From the NCBI RefSeq assembly GCF_000379765.1, contig NZ_KB903439.1, forward strand, positions 1-64,000: a stretch of 64,000 bases of DNA. Reading direction: 5' to 3'. This document shows, in pieces, positions 27,725 to 35,096 of this stretch. Both the position numbers and the translations under genes were made by a program. The DNA is from Flexithrix dorotheae DSM 6795 (lineage in GTDB: Bacteria > Bacteroidota > Bacteroidia > Cytophagales > Flammeovirgaceae). A model generated the notes under the pieces. That model searched no databases, was not told the origin of the DNA, and worked only from the letters and a program-made list of their open reading frames with translations. How positions within the stretch are numbered: position 1 is the first letter of the stretch; each line of letters starts with the position of its first letter.

Positions 27725-29719
27725 TTAATCTAAACAAATCTCATTCTCATTAATGTATCCTGAATTGTTTTTATACCAACCACTATAATTATTTCCCCCT
27801 GACTCAGCCCAAGAATAAAAAAAGTTATATCCCAGGTTAATATCCCTTCCTTCTTTCATAGGTTTGAGTTTGTGAATAATATTTATGCCCCAGGGTAAGC
27901 TTTTATTCGTTTTGTAGAATTTACCATTTTGTACATCACTGGCATCATCCTGCGTTCCAAAAACACTCTGTTGTGCTTTATCGGTTGGAGCCTTATTCGG
28001 TAAATGTACTTCCATCTCCCTTTCTCCATTTATAAAAATAAAAGGATTATAGGGAGGATGACCCAGTTCTTCGGGAGATATAGGCGAAACAAATTCAATA
28101 TTTATTTCAATAAGGTTACTTTGAGAACTATTGCAAACCCCGGGTTCTGCTAAATCATAAGCATCTTCAAAAACTATAATTACAGCTTTTTCCTGACCTG
28201 TTTCCATACCCTTATCGCTAAGTGTGACAATATTTTTACTTAAATGATAACCTGTTACCATTTTAATTTTGTCCTGGGAAACTGGCAATTGAAAACCAAA
28301 ACCATTATGCAGAACCCCTCCGATAGAGTTGATGGAAATCTTTGCTTTTAATTCAACAATTTCATTATCCTGATTTGCAACGGCAATAAAACGGTAATTT
28401 AGCAACAGGTCATTAAAATCATAATCTCCTTTTAAAGGCCATAAATCCTCAAATGCTAAAGTTCCCCAACCCAGCTCACTTGGGGTAAAACTATTAAAGG
28501 CTTTATTTCCATCGTCCGGATAATCATCATTTACATCCCAGATTCCATCATTATCACTATCATTTTGGTTTAACTCATCCTGGGTACAAGGTAAGGAACC
28601 TAAATCATTAATAGCATGATTGTAAGTTTGAACGACTTGCCATGCCCCATCAAATTTATCCATTTCAATTAATTGCGAATTTGAACCATTGGTCGCTAAA
28701 TAAAGCCTGTCATTTCTATCGATTGCCATGGAGGTTGGCTTAAAGGGTAAATTGTCCGCACTTATTCTGGTAGCAATGGCAACTTCATTTTCAATATTTA
28801 TCCTGTATAAACCTGAAAAAGCACACATATAAATTGTCCCGTCAAGAGAAATCGCAAGATCACCTCCACCAATTGGGTTCTCAAGGCCTTGTATATTTAA
28901 GGTAGAATTGATCTCATTAGAAATTGGGTCAATTATATACATTTTTGCATCCCTGGCAATGTAGAGCAACCCATTAGTATTGTTATATTCCATTCGCGGA
29001 TAAGCCCCGTTGAATGGATTTCCTTGGCTCAATACGTGAAAGGATTCCAACTCAATGTCATAATACCTCAGGGTAGTATTAGTGTTATAATATACCTTTT
29101 TTTCAGACCTGTTTACCGCACAGGCAATTGATCCACCACCTTGAAGTTTAGGAAGTACAACTTCTTCATAGTTCCCGCTCTCATTGTTAATACTATAAAA
29201 GCCTCCTGAATTATTAACTGCATATAGCTTTTCGTAACAATCTCCGGTAATCCGACCATTCGATGGATTGGCAACTTCACTTTCCACCACATCATCATTT
29301 CCTGAAAATTCTAAATCTATGGTATTCTCCCCCTCCACTGCTAAGGTATAAGTTTCTACTTTTCCTCCATTAATCCGCTCAACTCTTAAATTTTGAGCAT
29401 CTCTTGGAATTATAAATGAGGAAACTGAGCTGTTTTTATTAGCATTTGACTGAGAACCTATCAATATTTTTTCCTTTGTCTCACTTAACAAATAAAAATT
29501 GTAACGACTATTGGCACTAGGTTTTTTGTCTTCAATTTTAATACTTATTTCCTGGCTGGTTTCAAAATTAAAGTCTTCAGGAACATTGATTTCCTCCATT
29601 CCCCTTTGCTCAGTTGGTATTGCACTGGGATCCTCATTGAATGTACATCCCGAATAAATCAGGAAGATAATCAGCGTTTGGCAGAATAGAATTCTTTTTA
29701 GTGAAATTTTGTTTTTCAT
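27725..29719 (-). CDS. LruC domain lipoprotein
   Basis: A 664-residue lipoprotein using the second in-frame ATG (29719), which gives a compact signal peptide ending in the lipobox LIYSGC; an upstream ATG at 29737 is also possible. Residues of about 150-370 form a propeller-like region resembling SMP-30/YncE folds. A Ca2+-rich DNDGIWDVNDDYPDDG segment follows. The C-terminal third matches the LruC domain found in Bacteroidota (GWGTLAFEDLWP, GDYDFNDLLLNY). LruC proteins are surface or secreted lipoproteins of unresolved function. It is followed by the terminator at 27634-27659. Confidence 0.85.
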   Translation of the reverse strand: MKNKISLKRILFCQTLIIFLIYSGCTFNEDPSAIPTEQRGMEEINVPEDFNFETSQEISIKIEDKKPSANSRYNFYLLSETKEKILIGSQSNANKNSSVSSFIIPRDAQNLRVERINGGKVETYTLAVEGENTIDLEFSGNDDVVESEVANPSNGRITGDCYEKLYAVNNSGGFYSINNESGNYEEVVLPKLQGGGSIACAVNRSEKKVYYNTNTTLRYYDIELESFHVLSQGNPFNGAYPRMEYNNTNGLLYIARDAKMYIIDPISNEINSTLNIQGLENPIGGGDLAISLDGTIYMCAFSGLYRINIENEVAIATRISADNLPFKPTSMAIDRNDRLYLATNGSNSQLIEMDKFDGAWQVVQTYNHAINDLGSLPCTQDELNQNDSDNDGIWDVNDDYPDDGNKAFNSFTPSELGWGTLAFEDLWPLKGDYDFNDLLLNYRFIAVANQDNEIVELKAKISINSIGGVLHNGFGFQLPVSQDKIKMVTGYHLSKNIVTLSDKGMETGQEKAVIIVFEDAYDLAEPGVCNSSQSNLIEINIEFVSPISPEELGHPPYNPFIFINGEREMEVHLPNKAPTDKAQQSVFGTQDDASDVQNGKFYKTNKSLPWGINIIHKLKPMKEGRDINLGYNFFYSWAESGGNNYSGWYKNNSGYINENEICLD

Positions 29720-30090
29720 GATTATTTTTATCAGCATTTAATTTTAATTAGTGGTTCAAAGAGTTAATTTAAATTTTTAGGAAAGCCTTTTAATTAGTTA
29801 TTACTTGTATTTCTTGAGGGAGAAAAAATGGTTAATTTTAACTTTAAAATCCCGAAAAATTACGCTGGTTTCCTAAACCCAAATCCCATTCTTCTACCGT
29901 ATGCATTGATTTAAAATCAACTCCTCTGATTTTCAGCCTGATGGAGACATTATTGATAAAAAAGTTATCAGAAATAGTGTTTAAAAATATTTTTTGGCTA
30001 CCGACTGATTACTACAAAAATTTTGAAGCAGCTTAACTTTAAATCTGCCTACAAAATAAATTTACTTGCCCTGCACAGGACACGGTATAA

Positions 30091-30237
30091 AACCTATTTG
30101 ATGAAAATGGGTAAAACCCTTACCGTCAGTTGAAAAGCGTTTTTTATGCGGCTGAAGAAAAAGGACAGGAATTAGGTGAAGGAATGAATCTAAATATATG
30201 GTTTTTAATAATTAGCAGGATTCGGGAAATTTATTGA
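30091..30237 (+). pseudogene. Remnant of an unidentified gene end
   Basis: The frame reads NLFDENG, a stop, then NPYRQLKSVFYAAEEKGQ and ELGEGMNLNIWF to a TGA at 30235-30237. The composition looks like real protein (rich in E, K, G, A, hydrophobics in heptads), yet no start is present and one in-frame stop interrupts it. I cannot name the family. It may be the 3' end of a gene lost by deletion. Confidence 0.3.
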
Positions 30238-30319
30238 GGGGAGCACCCAAAATTTACCTCTTTATTTGATGGAAAAGGTAAAATTGAATATCGATTGATA
30301 TCATGATAGTGGATAAAAA

Positions 30320-30362
30320 AATCCCTTAATGCAATGTATCCAATAATTGCCATAAGGGATTG
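30320..30362 (-). terminator. Intrinsic terminator of the Cys-rich miniprotein gene
   Basis: Outer arms AATCCCTTA and TAAGGGATT and inner arms GCAAT/ATTGC form a stem-loop. Seven A residues at the left give a minus-strand T run. It lies 20 bases after the stop at 30383. Confidence 0.75.
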
Positions 30363-30382
30363 TAAATTTTTTCCAGCTTTAA

Positions 30383-30628
30383 TTAGTTTGGCAATGGAGC
30401 CCAACTTGAACATAACATATCTTCAGAAGCTTTGGAAGGGTGTGCGCAAGAACTTTTACCATACCGGGAACAATTTCCACATTGTCTTTCATCTGTTAAA
30501 CTTGTTTTCCATGAAAAACTATCGCATGTATAATGCTCATTTATTTTTACATGATGAATAGTACATTCAGCAGAATCTGAAACGGCCGAACAATTTGAAC
30601 AATTCGAGGATAATCTAATTATTGACAT
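30383..30628 (-). CDS. Tandem four-cysteine miniprotein (probable metal binding)
   Basis: An 81-residue protein with two successive modules of the same cysteine spacing: Cys10-x2-Cys13-x8-Cys22-x12-Cys35, and Cys50-x2-Cys53-x7-Cys61-x11-Cys73. Each module ends in C-x-S-F/W. The layout is that of a duplicated zinc-ribbon-like or small iron-sulfur fold; metal identity is not readable. There is no signal peptide, so it is probably cytoplasmic. Its own terminator (30320-30362) and clear internal duplication support a real gene. No close family is recognised. Confidence 0.65.
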   Translation of the reverse strand: MSIIRLSSNCSNCSAVSDSAECTIHHVKINEHYTCDSFSWKTSLTDERQCGNCSRYGKSSCAHPSKASEDMLCSSWAPLPN

Positions 30629-30840
30629 AGTTTTAGGTTTTTATGTTTTACATCTCTAATTAAACAAGCCTGGATTTATTCAAAAAGTTTATGAAAAGAG
30701 CCTCTAAAATAAATTTGAACCTGGATTAAGTCTAAATTATTAGGAGCAAAACCCATTTTAAATTGAAGTTGCTGATTGCCTGTTACTCAATTAATGGTGA
30801 CTAACCTTGGTATTCCACTTTCATTTTAGAGCCGGGTGGT

Positions 30841-32430
30841 TTATTTACCAGAATATTCAAACCACTCATAGCTGGCTTCTGCTTTTGATGCTTTCCCATT
30901 CCCAGTGGCATAAAGACCTACATAAACTCCTGTAAACCAACCTACAGTTTCCGTACTTAAAAAACGGGCATCCGCTTTTTCGATCACTTGAAAATCTTTT
31001 CCATCCTGAGCATAAGAAAAGATAAATTCAGGTCCTGTTCCTTCTATTTTCAAATCCACTGGCCCTGGGGCTAGATCAATTTGATTCGAATGGTAAATCG
31101 TCTGGCCAAATCGCAGTTTTACCACAAGGTACCTTTGGCCAGCCTTTGAAGAAATCATCAGGTCAAAATGAGTATCATTGTTTTGAAGGGTCATCCCTGC
31201 TTCTTCATTGTCATTTTTAGGGTCAAATTGTAGCCGGGTACTGGAAGAAAATTTAATATCAGTTATTCGTCTCCCAATAAATGTAGGATTCCCTTTTTCA
31301 CCGATTTCCAAAGGTGATCCTTTAAGTGTAAGTGTGCCTGTTTTATGATTTAATTTAAAATTCGTTTCATTGAAAGGCTGAATATAGTTCCATTCCAGGC
31401 CCAATTCCTCCTTAAAAGAAGTTCGCACAGGCTTTGAATCGAAGGTGTGCTGCGGAAGCGTTGGATGGGTCATTTCCACCCCAACTGTTCCATTACCATT
31501 TACAACCGGCCAGCCCCCTTTTACCCAACTAACTGGTACTAAGCATGTTTCTCTTCCTAATGTGTGATGTGGAGGATAGCCGGTCACGCTCCGGTATCCG
31601 TGTAATACCATCCACCAATTCCCGTCATGGGCCAATACCATATCCGCATGGCCCACACCCTGAATGGGATTACCCATACCGGCCACATGCGCATGCGCAA
31701 CAATAGGGTTGCCTGGGTTATCGATGTAGGGGCCCCAAATAGAATGGCTTCTGGCAATGGTTACGGAATGCGCTTCTTCAGTACCTCCTTCGGCTGCCAT
31801 CAGGTAATAAAAGCCATCTTTTTTGTACAGATGTGGAGCTTCCGGGTAGCGTCCTCCTGTACTGTTCCATATTTTCCGCCTTTCTCCTATTAATGTGCCT
31901 GTTTCAACATTGATTTCTACCAATTCAAAATTGGAATTAACTACGTAAACTCTACCATCATCATCAAAAAACAAGTCAGGATCAATACCGGAAACATCAA
32001 TCCAAACCGGGTCCGACCAGGGTCCTGAGGGATGATTTGCCGTCACAAAAAAATTACCCCTTGTAGACACATTGGTGGTGATCATGTAAAAGACGCCATT
32101 ATTGTATCTTAGCGTTGGAGCGAATATATTAAGGTCTTTTGGGATCTGTTCTTTTCTGTGAATGACATGGCCAATTTGTTCCCAGTGGATCAAATCTTTA
32201 CTATGAAATACAGGTACTCCTGGAAAATACTCAAATGTACTTGTTACGAGATAATAGTCTTCACCTACCCGGCATACACTTGGATCGGAATAAAAACCTG
32301 GAATAACAGGGTTCCTGTAAGTAACTTCCAATGTGGAATCAGGTTTCATAACCCATGGATTTGGATTCACCTGTTGAGCATAAAGAAGGTTTGAAGTTAG
32401 TAGGATTGCACCCAATAAAAATAATTTCAT
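30841..32430 (-). CDS. GH43 family glycoside hydrolase (beta-xylosidase/arabinofuranosidase class)
   Basis: A 529-residue secreted enzyme with a signal peptide (about 1-18, ending LLYAQ). The five-bladed propeller of GH43 spans about 38-335. The catalytic triad is visible: Asp49 in GFYSDPSV (base), Asp150 in SGIDPDLFF (transition-state/pKa residue), and Glu197 in YPEAPHLYKKDG (general acid). A C-terminal beta-sandwich of about 190 residues (DUF1349-like GH43_C) follows, as in XynB-type enzymes. It likely removes terminal xylose or arabinose from hemicellulose oligosaccharides, although GH43 specificity varies. It stands alone between the Cys-rich gene and a 419-base gap. Confidence 0.92.
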   Translation of the reverse strand: MKLFLLGAILLTSNLLYAQQVNPNPWVMKPDSTLEVTYRNPVIPGFYSDPSVCRVGEDYYLVTSTFEYFPGVPVFHSKDLIHWEQIGHVIHRKEQIPKDLNIFAPTLRYNNGVFYMITTNVSTRGNFFVTANHPSGPWSDPVWIDVSGIDPDLFFDDDGRVYVVNSNFELVEINVETGTLIGERRKIWNSTGGRYPEAPHLYKKDGFYYLMAAEGGTEEAHSVTIARSHSIWGPYIDNPGNPIVAHAHVAGMGNPIQGVGHADMVLAHDGNWWMVLHGYRSVTGYPPHHTLGRETCLVPVSWVKGGWPVVNGNGTVGVEMTHPTLPQHTFDSKPVRTSFKEELGLEWNYIQPFNETNFKLNHKTGTLTLKGSPLEIGEKGNPTFIGRRITDIKFSSSTRLQFDPKNDNEEAGMTLQNNDTHFDLMISSKAGQRYLVVKLRFGQTIYHSNQIDLAPGPVDLKIEGTGPEFIFSYAQDGKDFQVIEKADARFLSTETVGWFTGVYVGLYATGNGKASKAEASYEWFEYSGK

Positions 32431-32849
32431 GTAAGGCTTAATAATAATTTAGTATATGAATTTCAGTTTCCTTGTTTTATTTCAGGATTTTAAGCCCAAA
32501 GATATTGAATTATCTGCTCCGGTTGAAGCTATCTTCCTTCTGGATATGGCAACTTGCAACTCCCCATTAAAGCATTTGTTGACCATATGATTTGCAAATA
32601 ATTAAACCTGTCTTTGGAAATTGACATCTTAATGGATTTTAACCGGTGAATATAGCGCAAGGAATTGAACAATCCAAAGCCCTAAAGCCAAGCTAATCCA
32701 GGCATGAAAATACTAGGGTTATACCAAATATAGCTGATTCAACAGCAAAGATTCTTGCATGATCATCTATTGAAGGATATCTGTACTTTTAGTCCTCAAC
32801 CTATGAAGATATTATGGATATGAACTGATCAAGGATTATCCCACATGTG
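32431..32849. other. Intergenic region with a possible LysR-type remnant
   Basis: No intact gene. A short plus-strand frame ending at 32601 (YLPSGYGNLQLPIKAFVDHM) resembles the last residues of LysR-type regulators, where a similar P-S-x-x-x-x-x-x-x-x-x-A-F-x-D motif occurs. It is separated from an upstream VEAIF segment by a frameshift. The rest shows nothing. Confidence 0.35.
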
Positions 32850-33851
32850 CTATACAGCCATTTTCAAAATGGTCCTTCCTTTTAACTTTCCCTCTAACAT
32901 TAAATCAATTTTAGGTTGTAAATCCTCAAGTTTAATTTCGTTGCAAGCGTAATCTAAATGTACCGGTTTCCATTCACCAGCCAGCTTCTCCCACACTTTT
33001 CTTCTATATTTCATTGGATAATTTTGAGAATCTATTCCAATAAGTGCAACCCCTCTCAAGATAAAGGGAAAAACGGTTAAATCAATCTTGGGAGAAGCCA
33101 CATTTCCACAGCAGGTTACCACACCGATTGCATCAGTTGATTTAATAATATTTTCAAGAATTACCCCTCCAACTGTATCGATAGCTCCTGCAAACAAAGG
33201 TTTTAATAATGGCTTTTTATGGAAATTTTCAATCTCTTTTCGCAGCATTATTTCTCTTGCTCCAAGATTAATTAAATAGTCCCTCTCCTTTTCTTTACCG
33301 GTAATGGCAATCACTGAATAGCCCAGTTTACTTAAAATGGCAATGCTCAATATGCCAACTCCTCCGGTAGCTCCTGAAACTACTACTTTTCCATCCTCTG
33401 GCTTTATTAGTTCAGTTAACCTTAAAACAGACATTCCGGCTGTCAATCCAGCGGTTCCATAAACCATTGCCTCTTTCATTGTCAAATTTTCAGGCAATTT
33501 AACAGCCCAGTCAGCCGGCACCTTTATATACTCGGCAAATCCCCCGTCAGTATTCATACCTAAATCATAACTGGTGACGATTACAGCATCCCCCTCTTTA
33601 AATGCCTTGCTTTTTGATTCTTCAATTATCCCTACCGCATCGATGCCAGGGGTGTGAGGGTAATTTTTAGTAACCCCTTTATTACCGGAAGCGGATAATG
33701 CATCCTTATAATTCAGTGAGCTATAATGTACTTTAACCAGAATTTCGGATTCATTTAAAGGACTAAACTTTATTTCCTGAATTGAACCTTTGTAATTTCC
33801 AGCCTTTTCCTCAACTCTAAATGCCTTAAATGTGGATTTATCCTGTTTCAT
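32850..33851 (-). CDS. acuI: AcuI/YhdH-type NADPH-dependent oxidoreductase
   Basis: A 333-residue MDR-superfamily protein, full length for the YhdH/YhfP/AcuI group. Visible features: N-terminal GroES-like fold with SSLNYKDALSASGNKG and PHTPGIDAVG; nucleotide-binding motif VSGATGGVGILSI; and no catalytic zinc ligands. AcuI reduces acrylyl-CoA, and relatives reduce quinones or other enones with NADPH. It is divergent from an HxlR regulator, a common arrangement for electrophile- or redox-induced oxidoreductases. A perfect inverted repeat between the two starts (33920-33947) is a likely operator. Confidence 0.88.
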   Translation of the reverse strand: MKQDKSTFKAFRVEEKAGNYKGSIQEIKFSPLNESEILVKVHYSSLNYKDALSASGNKGVTKNYPHTPGIDAVGIIEESKSKAFKEGDAVIVTSYDLGMNTDGGFAEYIKVPADWAVKLPENLTMKEAMVYGTAGLTAGMSVLRLTELIKPEDGKVVVSGATGGVGILSIAILSKLGYSVIAITGKEKERDYLINLGAREIMLRKEIENFHKKPLLKPLFAGAIDTVGGVILENIIKSTDAIGVVTCCGNVASPKIDLTVFPFILRGVALIGIDSQNYPMKYRRKVWEKLAGEWKPVHLDYACNEIKLEDLQPKIDLMLEGKLKGRTILKMAV

Positions 33852-33919
33852 GATTTATCTTTTAATTTTACTTATTTTTGCACTAAGATCAGCATAATTA
33901 AACTGTTAATCAACAACTT

Positions 33920-33947
33920 ACAAAATGTTGGCTTACGAACATTTTGT
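33920..33947. promoter_or_regulatory. Perfect inverted repeat, candidate HxlR operator
   Basis: ACAAAATGTT (33920-33929) and AACATTTTGT (33938-33947) are exact reverse complements across an 8-base spacer. The site lies 69 bases from the oxidoreductase start and 42 bases from the regulator start, inside the 137-base divergent promoter region. Dimeric winged-helix regulators of the HxlR family bind such sites. Confidence 0.75.
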
Positions 33948-33988
33948 GCAGTTTTACAGATTCTCAATGCTTTAAGAGAAGAAAAAAA

Positions 33989-34315
33989 ATGAAAAAAAGT
34001 TATTGTCCAATTGATACATTCATAAATGCAATTAAAGGTAAACGGAAAGGCACCATTATTTTACACCTGAAGCAGGGAGATAAAAGGTATAATGAGCTGG
34101 TGAAACTAATGCCCGATATAAGTGAACGGATGCTAACAAAGCAACTAAAAGAATTAGAAACTGATGGGTTAATCAATCGAACTGTTTTCCCTGAAGTCCC
34201 TCCGCGGGTTGAATATAGCTTAACAGGACTTGGTAGAGAGATACATCCTATATTAAAAGGAATGTTTAAAGGAGGTATCCTTTTTGAAAAATCAATTGAT
34301 GCATCTGAAAATTGA
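33989..34315 (+). CDS. HxlR-family transcriptional regulator
   Basis: A 108-residue winged helix-turn-helix protein. I chose the ATG at 33989 (MKKSYCPIDTF) because it follows an AG-rich stretch and matches the family's usual start; a longer frame begins at 33944. The family pattern is visible: an N-terminal Cys-Pro, RYNELVKLMPDISERMLTKQLKELETDGLI as recognition helix and wing lead-in, then a Y-S-L-T-x-L-G-R-E motif. The single N-terminal Cys is often a redox or electrophile sensor in this family. It probably represses the divergent oxidoreductase and itself through the palindrome at 33920-33947. Confidence 0.9.
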   Translation: MKKSYCPIDTFINAIKGKRKGTIILHLKQGDKRYNELVKLMPDISERMLTKQLKELETDGLINRTVFPEVPPRVEYSLTGLGREIHPILKGMFKGGILFEKSIDASEN

Positions 34316-34420
34316 GGAATCCGAAGTCTGGAACTTAATAATATATGATACAGATAAGCCGCAATTTACTTCCTAAATAAAATGAAGTTCAGGTGTTTTT
34401 ACCCTGGTTTGGGGCATTCT

Positions 34421-34648
34421 TCAATCCTTTCTGGGAACAGCCAGAAAATACTTCCCTCCATTTGGACTTTCTTCCCCAGTGTGCCACTCAAAATTATACT
34501 TGTCAGCAAGTTTCTTCCAAAAAGTAATTAATATACTATTCTCAACCAGGCCATATTCATTTCCCGCAGTCAATAGAAGAATCTCTTCATACTCCTCCTC
34601 TGTCATGATATATTCCTGGAAACCTTCAGGGATTGGTTTTCTTTCCAT
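34421..34648 (-). CDS. Small acidic hypothetical protein
   Basis: A 75-residue frame, MERKPIPEGFQEYIMTEEEY at the N-terminus, with no signal peptide or membrane segment. Composition and length are protein-like, but no family is recognised. It is convergent with the HxlR gene. Confidence 0.5.
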   Translation of the reverse strand: MERKPIPEGFQEYIMTEEEYEEILLLTAGNEYGLVENSILITFWKKLADKYNFEWHTGEESPNGGKYFLAVPRKD

Positions 34649-35096
34649 TTGATTTAGCTATTCAATTACTCTATGTGTAAAGTTATAGCAATTCTTTGAA
34701 ATTCACTTTTAACAGATAATTAAATTATCCCTGTATTAAAAATTAGTTAAATCAGCTTGCAAGGCCATAAAAGGAAATTAGGGAGGATCAATTTGGCACA
34801 GATTGTTAGGTACAAAACAACAAGAGAATATGGTTTTGAGCTTTATCACAAACTGATAATGAAATTTAATTTTTTCTTGTTGAAATGAAAGTTGAAGGAT
34901 TTTGCATTGAAAATCAATATTTTAAGCCAAATACTTCAACTGAAGACCTGGCAAAATTCAATTCATTCATTTATTAACTATCTGGTAATCAAGATAGAAC
35001 AGGCCTTTTGTCCAGTTGGGAATTTCAAAAGTCCCGTTCCCGCTTGCTCTGTCCTGGGAGCACCTTTTTTCTGCTTGTGTAGGTTCATTTCATTAC
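34649..35096. other. Intergenic region downstream of glycogen phosphorylase
   Basis: No gene is supported. A plus-strand frame at 34892-35110 overlaps the phosphorylase stop and has no protein-like pattern. No convincing terminator was found. Confidence 0.5.

Larger units (their letters stand above)
29738..30382. other. Intergenic region containing a decayed coding remnant
   Basis: No intact gene is seen. A plus-strand frame from 30091 to 30237 has protein-like composition but is broken by TAA at 30112-30114 and has no start; it is listed as a pseudogene candidate. A hairpin terminator for the next minus-strand gene lies at 30320-30362. Confidence 0.5.

Noticed and set aside
30231-30561. Open frames on both strands around the Cys-rich gene (30231-30413 minus and 30334-30561 plus)
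   Set aside because: They overlap the terminator and the better supported tandem-cysteine gene.
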